DNA of 64,000 bases from Bradyrhizobium zhanjiangense (GTDB lineage Bacteria; Pseudomonadota; Alphaproteobacteria; Rhizobiales; Xanthobacteraceae). The notes beneath the pieces were generated by a model. The model ran no database searches, was not told the DNA's origin, and saw only the letters and a list, made by a program, of their open reading frames with translations. Positions 8,772 through 18,315 of this stretch are shown here, piece after piece. The stretch is from contig NZ_CP022221.1 in the NCBI RefSeq assembly GCF_004114935.1, positions 7,337,001 through 7,401,000 on the forward strand, in the 5' to 3' direction. Position numbers and translations under genes: made by a program. How positions within the stretch are numbered: the first letter of the stretch is position 1; each line of letters opens with the position of its first letter.

Positions 8772-9872
8772 CTAGAGATCCAATCCATGCGCGATGACCT
8801 TGCGCATGACGTTGGGCAGCGCTTCGCCGGCAAGCGTGGCGATCGGCACCCAGCGCATGCCCTCGGGCGCGCGGGTGCGGACCTCCGCCTTCGCCGTGTA
8901 GACGATCAGCTCCAACGGAAAATGCGTGAAGACGTGGGTGACGACGCCCACCTTGCGCTGCCAGCGCGTCAGCCCCTTCAGCTCCGGCGCCTGCTGCTTC
9001 GCCGCCGCGTCGTCCTGACCGGCGAGCCAATCTGAGCCCGGCACCTCCGTCATGCCGCCGAGCAGACCCTTTTCGGGTCTTGAGCGGACGAGCAGCTCGT
9101 CGCCGCGCGTGACGACGAAGGCAGCACCGCGGCGGAGCGTTCCGCTCTTCTTCGGCGCCTTGCGCGGAAATGTTTCCTGCGTGCCCTGCGCACGCGCGAT
9201 GCAATCCTCGTTGAGCGGACACAGCGAGCAGGCAGGCTTCTTCGGCGTGCAGATCGAGGCGCCGAGGTCCATCAGCGCCTGCGCGCTGTCGCCGGCCCGG
9301 GAGGCGGCCAGCAGCGTCGCGGCCAGCTGCTGGATCAGCGGCTTGGCCTGCGGCAGCTCCTCCTCGACCGCGAACAGGCGCGAGACCACCCGCTCGATAT
9401 TTCCGTCGACCGGCATGGTGCGGCGGTCGAACGCGATCGCCGCAATCGCGGCCGCCGTGTAAGGCCCGATGCCCGGCAGCGCGCGCAGGCCTTCCTCTGT
9501 GTCGGGAAAGACGCCGCCATGCTCGCGCGTCACCGCGACCGCGCAGGCATGGAGGTTGCGCGCCCGCGAGTAGTAACCGAGCCCGGCCCACATTCGCAGC
9601 ACGTCGTCGAGCGAGGCCCGCCCCAGCGCCGTGACGTCAGGCCAGCGCGCGACGAATTTTTCGAAGTAAGGGCCGACCGCCTTCACCGTCGTCTGCTGGA
9701 GCATGATCTCCGACAGCCAGACGCGGTAAGGGTCCGGTGCCTCTCCGGGCGCCGCGCGCCAGGGCAGTCGGCGGCGGTGGCGGTCGTACCAGGCGAGTAG
9801 GAGTTTCGGGCGCGATGAGGCTTTCGACTGAACTGGTTCCGACTTGGCCATGAGGGCAGATCTGGGGCTCAT
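8772..9872 (-). CDS. mutY: A/G-specific adenine glycosylase
   Basis: 366 residues from ATG 9872 (MSPRSALMAKSEP); ATG 9851 is an alternative. MutY removes adenine paired with 8-oxoguanine. Seen in order: the catalytic Glu region LSEIMLQQTTV, the helix-hairpin-helix LPGIGPYTAAAIAAIAF followed by the catalytic Asp in MPVDGNIERV, and a [4Fe-4S] cluster ligand set C-x6-C-x2-C-x5-C (CTPKKPACSLCPLNEDC). A C-terminal NUDIX-like domain recognising 8-oxoG follows (LRRGAAFVVTRGDELLVRSR). The reading that begins at 10016 runs through a palindromic repeat and is rejected. The gene is divergent from the DciA-like gene. Confidence 0.93.
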   Translation of the reverse strand: MSPRSALMAKSEPVQSKASSRPKLLLAWYDRHRRRLPWRAAPGEAPDPYRVWLSEIMLQQTTVKAVGPYFEKFVARWPDVTALGRASLDDVLRMWAGLGYYSRARNLHACAVAVTREHGGVFPDTEEGLRALPGIGPYTAAAIAAIAFDRRTMPVDGNIERVVSRLFAVEEELPQAKPLIQQLAATLLAASRAGDSAQALMDLGASICTPKKPACSLCPLNEDCIARAQGTQETFPRKAPKKSGTLRRGAAFVVTRGDELLVRSRPEKGLLGGMTEVPGSDWLAGQDDAAAKQQAPELKGLTRWQRKVGVVTHVFTHFPLELIVYTAKAEVRTRAPEGMRWVPIATLAGEALPNVMRKVIAHGLDL

Positions 9873-9907
9873 GGCTACACTGTAGCGGCAACGCGCCGGT
9901 CTCTCCA

Positions 9908-9990
9908 CGTCATGCCCGCGCCTGTCGCGGGCATCCACGTCTTTCTTCGCGGCAAGACGTGGATGGCCGTGACAAAGCCCGGCCATGACG
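9908..9990. repeat. Palindromic intergenic repeat, family D
   Basis: CGTCATGCCCG on the left faces CGGCCATGACG on the right, and CATCCACGTCTT faces AAGACGTGGATG inside. It occupies the divergent gap between mutY and the DciA-like gene. Confidence 0.8.
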
Positions 9991-10033
9991 GCAGCAGTTC
10001 CTGAGGCATCGCGCACGGTGCTATAAGGGCCCG

Positions 10034-10525
10034 ATGTCCAAATTCCCTCCCAAGCCCGGTCCCATCAGCGCCAAGCCGCTGTCGCTCCTGCTCAACGACG
10101 TCTTTGCCGAGGCCTATGCCAAGCAGGGCTTTGCGGCGCGCGAGCTGGTGACGCGGTGGGCGGAGATTGCAGGGCCGGAGATCGCGGCCCATGCCGAGCC
10201 CTTGAAGATGCAATGGCCGCGGCCGGTGGAGGGCCAGCCGCAGGAGCCGGCGACGCTGGTGCTGCGGGTCGAAGGGCCGATGGCGCTGGAGATCCAGCAT
10301 TCGGCCGATGTGATCCTGGAACGGGTCAATCGCTTCTTCGGCTGGAGCGCGGTCGGCAAGCTGGCCTTCCGCCAGGCCCCCCTGTCGCGCCCCCGGCGGC
10401 GGGTGCGGCCCGGCCCGCCGGATCCCAAAGCGGTGGCCAAGGTGGCGGAGAGCCTGGGCGACATCGAAGATGAACAGCTCAAGACGGCGCTCGCGCGGCT
10501 CGGGGCCGCCATCAAGCGAAATTGA
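10034..10525 (+). CDS. DUF721 / DciA-like protein
   Basis: 163 residues. The DUF721 core is recognisable: a helix LLNDVFAEAYAKQGFAARELVTRWAEIAGPEIA with the W-x-x-I/V-x-G pattern, then TLVLRVEGPMALEIQHSADVILERVNRFFG. DUF721 proteins include DciA, which helps load the replicative helicase in bacteria lacking DnaC. The C-terminus is a longer basic and acidic tail. It lies upstream of a DsbA-like gene and smc on the same strand, an order I believe is kept in related rhizobia. Confidence 0.75.
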   Translation: MSKFPPKPGPISAKPLSLLLNDVFAEAYAKQGFAARELVTRWAEIAGPEIAAHAEPLKMQWPRPVEGQPQEPATLVLRVEGPMALEIQHSADVILERVNRFFGWSAVGKLAFRQAPLSRPRRRVRPGPPDPKAVAKVAESLGDIEDEQLKTALARLGAAIKRN

Positions 10526-10663
10526 GCCTCATTCCCTAGCTAATCTGGACCCCGACTTGCCGCTCGCCATTGCCTCAAACGACGTTTCAAGCTAGCGACA
10601 GGCCGCCCGAGCGGGAACTCGATAGACCCCTGGGGCGACACCTTGCCAATCCGGGAGCCGACC

Positions 10664-11335
10664 TTGATCATCACCCGCCGCGCCTTCACCACGATGCTGT
10701 CGCTGACCGGGCTTGCCGCGCTCGCCGGGCTCTCGCCGCTGCGGTTCATCTCCGAGGCCATGATCCCCGAAGCAATGGCGCAATCCGCCGCGGATGTGGC
10801 CAAGCCGGTGTCTTTGCCCGACATGGCGCTCGGCCCGAAGGATGCCGCCGTCACCATCACCGAATACGCCTCGATGACCTGCCCGCACTGCGCGGCCTTC
10901 AACGAGCAGGTGTTCCCCAAGATCAAGAAGGAATACATCGACACCGGCAAGGTGCGTTACATCTTCCGCGAGTTCCCGCTCGACATCAAAGCCGCCGCCG
11001 GCTCGATGCTGTCGCGCTGCATCGCCAAGGACGACGCGCCGAAATATTTCGCGGTCACCGACATGCTGTTCCGCCAGCAGAGCGACTGGGTGATGAAGAA
11101 CACCACCGAGACCCTGACGCGGATCGGTAAGCAGGCCGGCCTCACCCAGCAGCAGGTCGAGGCCTGCCTGAAGGACCAGTCGCTGCTCGACAAGATCGCC
11201 GCGGACCAGAAATACGCCAGCGACGTTCTGAAGGTTGACTCGACGCCGACCTTCTTCATCAACGGCGAGAAGATCAAGGGCGAGGCCTCGTTCGAGGAGT
11301 TCGCCAAGAAGATCAATCCGCTGCTGAAGAGCTGA
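10664..11335 (+). CDS. Exported DsbA-like thioredoxin-fold protein
   Basis: 223 residues from a TTG at 10664, chosen because GGGAG lies six bases upstream and the product then begins with a twin-arginine signal (ITRRAFTTMLSLTGLAALAG). A TTG at 10643 is the alternative. The redox motif is CPHC in YASMTCPHCAAFNEQVFP; the helical insert and the cis-proline strand DSTPTFFINGEKI follow. The family forms or reshuffles disulfides in the periplasm (DsbA/BdbD-like). Tat export would be unusual for a DsbA and deserves a check. Confidence 0.85.
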   Translation: MIITRRAFTTMLSLTGLAALAGLSPLRFISEAMIPEAMAQSAADVAKPVSLPDMALGPKDAAVTITEYASMTCPHCAAFNEQVFPKIKKEYIDTGKVRYIFREFPLDIKAAAGSMLSRCIAKDDAPKYFAVTDMLFRQQSDWVMKNTTETLTRIGKQAGLTQQQVEACLKDQSLLDKIAADQKYASDVLKVDSTPTFFINGEKIKGEASFEEFAKKINPLLKS

Positions 11336-11551
11336 TTCGCAACGCCACAATCCTGATTCGCGCATCTAAAGCCGTATCATTCCCGGCATAAATCCCTTGG
11401 GAAAAGCGGCTCTCGCCGGTTGCCCTCGCGGCGCACCGCGGCCATTGTCCGCCGCACGAGCCGCCTCGCGCGACTCGCCCAGACAGCGACAACGCCTTCC
11501 ATGGTATTGTCCCGGCAGGGGATTCGCGCCTGCCAACAGAGATGCGTGCTT

Positions 11552-14500
11552 ATGAAAATCACCCGCCTGCGCCTTCACGGTTTCAAGTCCTTCGTTGAGC
11601 CCACGGACTTCGTTATCGAGCCCGGCCTGACCGGCGTGGTCGGACCCAATGGCTGCGGCAAGTCGAATCTCGTCGAGGCGCTGCGCTGGGCGATGGGTGA
11701 GACCTCGTACAAGTCGCTGCGCGCCGCCGACATGGACGCGGTGATCTTTGCCGGCTCCGGCAACCGTCCCGCGCGCAACCATGCCGAAGTGACGATGACG
11801 ATCGACAATGCCGATCGCACCGCGCCCGCGGCGATGAACGACAGCCAGCTTCTCGAAATCTCCCGCCGTATCGAGCGCGAGGCCGGCTCGGTCTATCGCA
11901 TCAACGGCCGCGACGTGCGCGCCCGCGACGTGCAGATCCTGTTCGCCGACGCAGCCACCGGTGCGCGCTCGCCGGCGCTCGTCCACCAGGGCAAGATCGG
12001 CGAAATCATCCAGGCCAAGCCCGAGCAGCGCCGCCGTGTGCTGGAAGACGCCGCCGGCGTCGCCGGCCTGCACGCCCGCCGTCACGAGGCCGAGCTGCGG
12101 CTGAAGGCGGCCGAAACCAACCTCACCCGCGTCGAGGACGTGATCGGCCAGCTCTCCGGCCAGATGGAAGGCCTGAAGAAGCAGGCCCGCCAGGCCGTGC
12201 GCTACCGCGAGGTCGCGGCCAAGGTGCGCAAGGCCGAAGCAACCCTGTTCCATCTGCGCTGGATCGGCGCCCATGCCGACGTCAACGAGTCCGGGCAGAC
12301 CCATGATCTCGCGGTCCGCGAGATGGCCGAGCGCACCCAGCACCAGGCCGAAGCCGCCCGCATCCAGGCCATCCGCGCCGCCGAGATGCCGGCGCTGCGC
12401 GATGCCGAAGCGCGCGCCGCGGCCGGGCTCCAGCGCCTCACCAATGCCCGCGAGCAGCTCGACCGCGAGGAAGAGCGCGCGAAGGAGCGCGTCGCCGAGC
12501 TCGAGCGCCGCCTCGCCCAGTTCGAGGGCGACATCTCGCGCGCCCAGCAGCAGACCATGGACGCCGACGTCGCGCTCCAGCGGCTCGACACTGAGGACGC
12601 CGAGCTGAAGGAAGAGATCAAGTCGCGCGTCGAGAAGCGCTCCGGCGTCGACGAGCGCGTCGCGGAAGCCGAGGCGGTGCTGACCGAAACCGAGCAGCGC
12701 TTCGCCGAGCTCACCACCGCGCTCGCCGACCTCACCGCCAAGCGCAACCAGCTTGAAGCCAATGTCCGCACTCATCGCGACAAGCTCGCCCGGCTCGACC
12801 AGGAGATCGCGAGTGTCGCGGCGGAAGAGCAGAAGCTTGCGCAGGAGACCGGCGGCTTCGGCGATCTCGACGAGCTGACCGCCCTGGTCGAGACCGCGGA
12901 GCAGACGCTGGCAGCTTCCGAAGCCGCGGCGCAGGCGAGCGAAGCCGCCCATGTCGCCGCGCGCCAGACGCTGGAATCCTCGCGCTCGCCGCTGGTCGAA
13001 GCCGACAAGCGCGTGCAGCGGCTCGAGACCGAGGCGCGCACGATCTCGAAGATCGTCAACGGCGAGACCAAGAATCTGTGGCCGCCGATCATCGACGGCA
13101 TCACCGTCGACAAGGGATTTGAGAAGGCGATCGGCGCCGCGCTTGGCGACGATCTCGACGCGCCGGTCGATCCGTCGGCGCCGATGCGCTGGACCAATGC
13201 CGGCGTCACCGACGGCGATCCGGAGCTGCCCGAGGGCGTCGTTCCGCTCGCCAACCATGTGCAGGCGCCGGCCGAGCTGGCGCGCCGTCTGGCGCAGATC
13301 GGCGTGGTGCCGCGCGAGCGCGGCGCCGAGCTGGTCTCGCAGCTCAAGACCGGCCAGCGGCTGGTCTCGCCCGAGGGCGACGTCTGGCGCTGGGACGGCT
13401 TTGTCGCCGCGGCCCACGCCCCGACCGGTGCCGCGCGGCGGCTTGCCGAACGCGCCCGCCTCGTCGACATCGAGAACGAGCTGGAGCAGGCCCGCATCGA
13501 CGCGCAGATCAAGCGCCAGGCGCTGGAGAACGCCGAGTCCGAACTGCAGATGGCCGCCAGCACCGAAGGTGCCAGCCGCGAAGCCTGGCGGGCCGCGCAG
13601 CGCGAGCTCAACGTTGCCCGCGAGCGCCACGCTGGTGCCGAGCGCGAGATCAGCCGCCACGCCGCACGCAAGGCGACGCTGTCGGAAGCGCACAGCCGTC
13701 TCGCCGCCGACCGTGCCGAGGCCGAGGCGGCCTACGAATATGCCGAAGCAGGCATCAGCGAACTACCGTCGAGCGAGGACACCGAGACCCGTCTCGCCGC
13801 CGTCCGCAGCGACATCGAGGCCCATCGCCGCATCGCCGCTCAGGTCCGCGCCGAGGCGCAGGCGCTGGCCCGCGAGGCGGAGCTCGCCGACCGCCGCGTG
13901 CAGGCGATCCTGGCCGAGCGCACCGAGTGGCAGAACCGCAAGGAGAGCGCGGCCTCCCACATCGACACCATCCAGGCCCGCATCGCCGAACTGACGATCG
14001 AGCGCAGCGAGCTCGAAAACGCGCCGGCCGTGTTCGCGGAGAAGCGCAGCGCGCTGATCACCGAGATCGAATACGCCGAGAACGATCGCCGCATGGCCGC
14101 CGACGCGCTCGCCACCGCGGAAACCGCAATGGCCGAAACCGACCGCGTCGCGAAGCTGACGTTAGAGGCGCTCTCCAGCGCCCGCGAGGCCACCGCCCGC
14201 GCCGAGGAGCGCATGGAAAGCGCGCGGCGCCGGCTCGAGGACATCGAGCGCGAGATCCGCGACATGCTCGAAGTCGAGCCGCAGGCCGTCGCCGGCCTCG
14301 CCGAGATCGAGCCCGGCGCCGAGCTGCCGCCGCTGCACGACATCGAGGAAGACCTCGAAAAGATGCGCCGCGACCGCGAGCGCCTGGGCGCAGTCAACCT
14401 GCGCGCTGAGGAAGAGCTGCGCGAGGTCGAGACCCAGCACACCGGCCTCGTCACCGAGCGCGACGATTTGGTGGAGGCCATCAAGCGGCTGCGCCAAGGC

Positions 14501-15016
14501 ATCCAGAGCCTCAACAAGGAAGCGCGCGAGCGGCTCCTGACCTCGTTCGAGATCGTCAACAACCACTTCAAGCGCCTGTTCGTCGAGCTGTTCGGCGGCG
14601 GCGAGGCCGCGCTGCATCTGATCGAGAGCGACGACCCGCTGGAAGCCGGTCTCGAAATCATCGCCAAGCCGCCGGGCAAGAAGCCGCAAACGCTGTCCCT
14701 GCTCTCCGGCGGCGAGCAGGCGCTGACCGCGATGGCGCTGATCTTTGCGGTATTCCTCACCAACCCCTCGCCGATCTGCGTGCTGGACGAAGTTGACGCA
14801 CCGCTCGACGACCACAACGTCGAACGGTACTGCAACCTGCTGCACGAGATGACCGGCTCGACCGACACCCGTTTCATCATCATCACGCACAATCCGATCA
14901 CGATGGCGCGGATGAACCGGCTATTCGGCGTCACCATGGCCGAGCGCGGCGTCTCGCAGCTGGTGTCGGTGAGCCTCGCAGAGGCCGTGGACATTCTCGA
15001 CCAGAACGTGGCGTGA
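11552..15016 (+). CDS. smc: Chromosome segregation protein SMC
   Basis: 1154 residues from ATG 11552 (MKITRLRLHGFKSFVEP), the normal SMC start; upstream codons in frame are not conserved in type. The Walker A motif GPNGCGKSNLVEALRWAMGE is near residue 30. A long coiled coil runs to a hinge around PIIDGITVDKGFEKAIGAAL, then a second coiled coil. The C-terminal half of the ATPase has the signature LLSGGEQALTAMALIF and Walker B PICVLDEVDAPLDD. SMC compacts and segregates chromosomes with ScpA and ScpB. Length and motifs show an intact gene. Confidence 0.97.
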   Translation: MKITRLRLHGFKSFVEPTDFVIEPGLTGVVGPNGCGKSNLVEALRWAMGETSYKSLRAADMDAVIFAGSGNRPARNHAEVTMTIDNADRTAPAAMNDSQLLEISRRIEREAGSVYRINGRDVRARDVQILFADAATGARSPALVHQGKIGEIIQAKPEQRRRVLEDAAGVAGLHARRHEAELRLKAAETNLTRVEDVIGQLSGQMEGLKKQARQAVRYREVAAKVRKAEATLFHLRWIGAHADVNESGQTHDLAVREMAERTQHQAEAARIQAIRAAEMPALRDAEARAAAGLQRLTNAREQLDREEERAKERVAELERRLAQFEGDISRAQQQTMDADVALQRLDTEDAELKEEIKSRVEKRSGVDERVAEAEAVLTETEQRFAELTTALADLTAKRNQLEANVRTHRDKLARLDQEIASVAAEEQKLAQETGGFGDLDELTALVETAEQTLAASEAAAQASEAAHVAARQTLESSRSPLVEADKRVQRLETEARTISKIVNGETKNLWPPIIDGITVDKGFEKAIGAALGDDLDAPVDPSAPMRWTNAGVTDGDPELPEGVVPLANHVQAPAELARRLAQIGVVPRERGAELVSQLKTGQRLVSPEGDVWRWDGFVAAAHAPTGAARRLAERARLVDIENELEQARIDAQIKRQALENAESELQMAASTEGASREAWRAAQRELNVARERHAGAEREISRHAARKATLSEAHSRLAADRAEAEAAYEYAEAGISELPSSEDTETRLAAVRSDIEAHRRIAAQVRAEAQALAREAELADRRVQAILAERTEWQNRKESAASHIDTIQARIAELTIERSELENAPAVFAEKRSALITEIEYAENDRRMAADALATAETAMAETDRVAKLTLEALSSAREATARAEERMESARRRLEDIEREIRDMLEVEPQAVAGLAEIEPGAELPPLHDIEEDLEKMRRDRERLGAVNLRAEEELREVETQHTGLVTERDDLVEAIKRLRQGIQSLNKEARERLLTSFEIVNNHFKRLFVELFGGGEAALHLIESDDPLEAGLEIIAKPPGKKPQTLSLLSGGEQALTAMALIFAVFLTNPSPICVLDEVDAPLDDHNVERYCNLLHEMTGSTDTRFIIITHNPITMARMNRLFGVTMAERGVSQLVSVSLAEAVDILDQNVA

Positions 15017-15040
15017 CGCTGCAGTCGGTCCGCCCCCATT

Positions 15041-15165
15041 GACGTCATCATCCGCCTTGTGCGCAAATTGCGCACTGGAGCGGATGATCCAATACGCCGC
15101 GGCTTCTTGGTTGACGGCTACCGTCTCGGAGTACTGGATGCCCCGCCTGCGCGGGGCATGACCGC
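15041..15165. repeat. Palindromic intergenic repeat, family E
   Basis: ATCATCCGC and GCGGATGAT enclose a smaller palindrome TGCGCAAATTGCGCA at about 15060-15074. A second hairpin, ATGCCCCGCCTGCGCGGGGCAT, follows at about 15138-15159. It fills the gap between smc and the Rsm22-type gene. Confidence 0.7.
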
Positions 15166-15167
15166 GG

Positions 15168-16148
15168 ATGATGATCTCACCCAACCTCCCCGCCGAACTC
15201 AAAGCCGCCCTCGAGGCCAAGCTCCGGGGCTTTTCGCGCAGCGACGCCGCACAACGATCGCAGAAAATATCGACCACCTATCGCGCTGGCGGCGGCTCCG
15301 GCACGATCAAGTCGGAGGCCGATGCCCTCGCCTATGCGCTGGCGCGCATGCCGGCGACCTATGCGGCCGTCGCCGCAAGCCTGAATGCGCTGACCGAGAT
15401 CGCGCCGGACTTCGCTCCGGAAACACTGCTCGACGTTGGCGCCGGCCCGGGCACCGCCAGCTGGGCCGCTGCCGAGGCGTTTCCGTCGCTGCAAGATTTC
15501 ACCCTACTCGACGCCAACAGCACGCTCAGCCGGCTGGCGCTCGAATTGGCGCGCGACAGCTCGCGGTTGTCGGACTGCCGTTATCTGCCCGGTGACGCGG
15601 GCGGTAACCTCGCCGAGGTCTCGCAAGCCGATCTCGTTGTTGCCAGCTACATCATCGGCGAGCTCAGCGAGGCAGATCAGCGCAAGCTCGCGGAGGCCAT
15701 GTGGGCCAAGGCGCGGCACGCGCTGGTGGTGATCGAGCCCGGTACGCCAGCCGGCTACGCCCGTATCCTCGCGCTGCGCCAGCAGCTGATCGTGGCGGGC
15801 GCCTATGTCGCCGCGCCCTGCCCGCACGAAAAGCCCTGCCCGCTCATCGCGCCCGACTGGTGCCATTTCAGCCAACGCCTGCCGCGCTCGCAGGCGCACC
15901 GGCAGATCAAGGGCGCCGAAGTGCCATTCGAGGACGAGCGCTTCATCTACGTCGCCCTGACCCGCACGCCGCCTAGAAGCCGCGCCGCCCGCGTGCTGGC
16001 ACCACCGGATGTCAACAAGGCCGAGATCAATGCAAAGCTTTGCACCGAGGACGGTGTCGCTATCACCAAGGTCCCGCGACGCGACAAGCCCGCCTATGCG
16101 GACGCCCGGCGCTGGCGCTGGGGCGATGCGATCATGTCCGAAAGTTAA
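15168..16148 (+). CDS. Rsm22-type small-subunit rRNA methyltransferase-like protein
   Basis: 326 residues. The S-adenosylmethionine motif is LLDVGAGPGTASWAAAEAFP (about residues 86-105), followed by FTLLDANSTLSRLALELA and the strand DLVVASYIIGELSE. A Cys-rich stretch, APCPHEKPCPLIAPDWCHF, matches the metal or iron-sulfur ligand region of Rsm22 proteins. Mitochondrial relatives are needed for small-subunit assembly; bacterial members are less studied. ATG codons at 15168 and 15171 are both possible starts. It is monocistronic. Confidence 0.85.
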   Translation: MMISPNLPAELKAALEAKLRGFSRSDAAQRSQKISTTYRAGGGSGTIKSEADALAYALARMPATYAAVAASLNALTEIAPDFAPETLLDVGAGPGTASWAAAEAFPSLQDFTLLDANSTLSRLALELARDSSRLSDCRYLPGDAGGNLAEVSQADLVVASYIIGELSEADQRKLAEAMWAKARHALVVIEPGTPAGYARILALRQQLIVAGAYVAAPCPHEKPCPLIAPDWCHFSQRLPRSQAHRQIKGAEVPFEDERFIYVALTRTPPRSRAARVLAPPDVNKAEINAKLCTEDGVAITKVPRRDKPAYADARRWRWGDAIMSES

Positions 16149-16286
16149 CCTCGTCCGGCACTTTGGCCTTGAACTTGGGTGGTTCCTGATCCGACCAAGC
16201 CTTACCTCCCCTCTGCGCCGGGCTCTCGCTTCGCGCCAATTTGGTCTACCCTAGCGCCCGCCTTCTTCCCCCTTCAGGAGTTCTCC

Positions 16287-16847
16287 ATGTCGACCGGCTG
16301 GATCGTTCTCGGCGTCATCGTCGTCCTCGTGCTGTTCGCCTTCAGCGCCTACAACCGCCTGGTGGCGCTGAGCCAGCGCGTCGGCCAGGCCTTTGCCGAC
16401 ATCGACGTCCAGCTCAAGCAGCGCCACGACCTGATTCCGAACCTGGTCGAGACGGTGAAGGGCTACGCCTCGCACGAGCGCGGCACGCTCGACGACGTCA
16501 TCAAGGCGCGCAACTCGGCGATGTCGGCGCAGGGACCGGCGCAGGTATCCGCGGCCGAGAACCAGCTCTCCGGCGCGCTCGGCCGGCTGATCGCGCTGTC
16601 GGAGGCCTATCCCGACCTCAAGGCCAACGCCAATTTTCAGCAGCTGGCATCCGAGCTCTCCGACCTTGAGAACAAGATCGCGGCGAGCCGCCGCTTCTTC
16701 AACAATGCAGTCCAGGAATACAACACCGGCATCCAGCAGATGCCCGCTGCGCTGTTCGCCGGCATGTTCGGCTTCACCAGGAAGGAGTTCTTCGATCTCG
16801 GCACCAGCCGCACCGAGGTCGAGGCGGCGCCGCAGGTGAAGTTCTGA
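16287..16847 (+). CDS. lemA: LemA family protein
   Basis: 186 residues from ATG 16287 with CAGGAG seven bases upstream; a start at 16179 is rejected. The N-terminal membrane helix is MSTGWIVLGVIVVLVLFAFS, then the LemA pattern YNRLVALSQRVGQAFADIDVQLKQRHDLIPNLVETVKGY and the C-terminal FNNAVQEYNTGIQQMPAALFAG. LemA proteins are membrane-anchored helical bundles of uncertain function, often encoded with an M48 protease, as here (33-base gap). Confidence 0.92.
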   Translation: MSTGWIVLGVIVVLVLFAFSAYNRLVALSQRVGQAFADIDVQLKQRHDLIPNLVETVKGYASHERGTLDDVIKARNSAMSAQGPAQVSAAENQLSGALGRLIALSEAYPDLKANANFQQLASELSDLENKIAASRRFFNNAVQEYNTGIQQMPAALFAGMFGFTRKEFFDLGTSRTEVEAAPQVKF

Positions 16848-16880
16848 TTTGAGCCGATAGGCCGGCAGGGCACCCGCGTC

Positions 16881-18119
16881 ATGGCCGCGTATGGTCTCTA
16901 CACGCACATCGCCTCGAACAAGTTTCGTTCGATGCTGCTGCTCGCCGGCCTGTTCATGCTGGTCTACGTGCTGGTCTATGCCGGCGCGCTGGTCGCCGAA
17001 GTCGTCATCAACGGCAATGGCACGGTGGCCTACTATCTGAGCCGCGCCTTCGCCGACCTGCTCAAAGCCGCGCCCTTCGCGACCATTGCGGCGATCGCCT
17101 GGATCGCGATCGCCTATTTCTTCCACCAGTCGATGATCGACGCCGTGACCGGCGGCCACGACGTCACCCGGCAGGAGGAGCCGCGGCTCTACAACCTGCT
17201 CGAAAACCTCTGCATCTCGCGCGGCATCACCATGCCGAAGCTGAAGATCATGGAGAGCCCGGCGCTGAACGCGTTCGCGACCGGCCTCAATCCGCGGCAA
17301 TATTCCATCACCGTCACCACCGGTCTCCTCGATGCGCTGAACGACAAGGAGATCGAGGCGGTGCTGGGCCACGAGCTGACCCACATCAAGAACGGCGACG
17401 TGCAGCTCATGGTGGTCGCCGTCATCATCGCCGGCGTGGTCGGCTTCTTCGGTGAATTGTTCTTCCGCCTGTTCACGAGCTTTGACTGGAGCCCCAGCTC
17501 CGGCGGCTCGTGGTCCTCAGGCTCCTCCTCTTCGTCGCGGTCGTCCTCGTCGTCGAGCGACAGCAAGAGCTCCGGCGGCGGCGCAATCATCGTCATCATC
17601 ATCGCGGTCGTGCTGATCGTGCTGGCTTGGCTGCTGTCGCAGGTGGTCAAGCTCGCGCTGTCGCGGTCGCGCGAATATCTCGCCGACGCCGGCTCGGTCG
17701 AGCTGACGAAAGACCCCGACGCCATGATCTCGGCGCTGCGCAAGATCGAGGGCCGCGGCGAGCTGCCGGGCGCGACCTCGGCGGTGATGGAGCTCTGCGT
17801 CGACAACCCGCGCGAGGGCTTTGCCGATCTGTTCGCGACCCACCCCTCGGTGCAGTCCCGGGTCGACGCGCTGGTCAAGTTTGCCGGCGGCCGCGACCCC
17901 GGCCCCCTGCCGACGCTCACGGAGGAGACGGAGGAGCTGGGGGCGCAAGCCGACCGGCAGCAGGACGCCCCGCCGCCGTTGCGCCATGGCCCGTGGGATG
18001 ACGCCGACGGATCGGCCAGCCCACCGCCCGTGCCCGCCCCCAGTCGCTCCGGAACCGCCCCCAGCAACCCGGCAGGCAATCCTATGGGTAACTCTATGGA
18101 TCCTTGGGGCCGCCATTGA
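16881..18119 (+). CDS. M48 family membrane metalloprotease (HtpX-like)
   Basis: 412 residues. Two membrane helices at about 16-42 and 62-82, then the zinc site H164-E165-x-x-H168 in LGHELTHIKNGD. A third Glu ligand is expected in SREYLADAGSVEL. Two more hydrophobic segments bracket a serine-rich linker (about 213-236). The C-terminal tail after about 340 is proline- and Gly-rich and looks disordered. HtpX-type proteases degrade damaged membrane proteins; pairing with LemA is common. The serine-rich insertion between the catalytic motif and the following helix is unusual. Confidence 0.9.
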   Translation: MAAYGLYTHIASNKFRSMLLLAGLFMLVYVLVYAGALVAEVVINGNGTVAYYLSRAFADLLKAAPFATIAAIAWIAIAYFFHQSMIDAVTGGHDVTRQEEPRLYNLLENLCISRGITMPKLKIMESPALNAFATGLNPRQYSITVTTGLLDALNDKEIEAVLGHELTHIKNGDVQLMVVAVIIAGVVGFFGELFFRLFTSFDWSPSSGGSWSSGSSSSSRSSSSSSDSKSSGGGAIIVIIIAVVLIVLAWLLSQVVKLALSRSREYLADAGSVELTKDPDAMISALRKIEGRGELPGATSAVMELCVDNPREGFADLFATHPSVQSRVDALVKFAGGRDPGPLPTLTEETEELGAQADRQQDAPPPLRHGPWDDADGSASPPPVPAPSRSGTAPSNPAGNPMGNSMDPWGRH

Positions 18120-18315
18120 GCACCTGATTCCCGCCACACGCGGCGAGTTTCACCGCGATTGGGAAAAACCTCGGGAATTGCCGTAACTGGGGGCCTGCGG
18201 AATTGAATTCTCCCTTGTTTCTGCCATGTTCGCGCCCAACAGCAGACTTGGGACATCGATTTGGGGCCCGGCCGATTGCGACCTAGCGATCGGGGGCGCG
18301 CGTTAGGGGACAGCA

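Noticed and set aside
11366..13693. 775-codon reading on the minus strand
   Set aside because: It is antisense to smc, whose motifs are intact; the reading is Ala/Arg/Leu-rich with no family match, as expected from GC-rich DNA.
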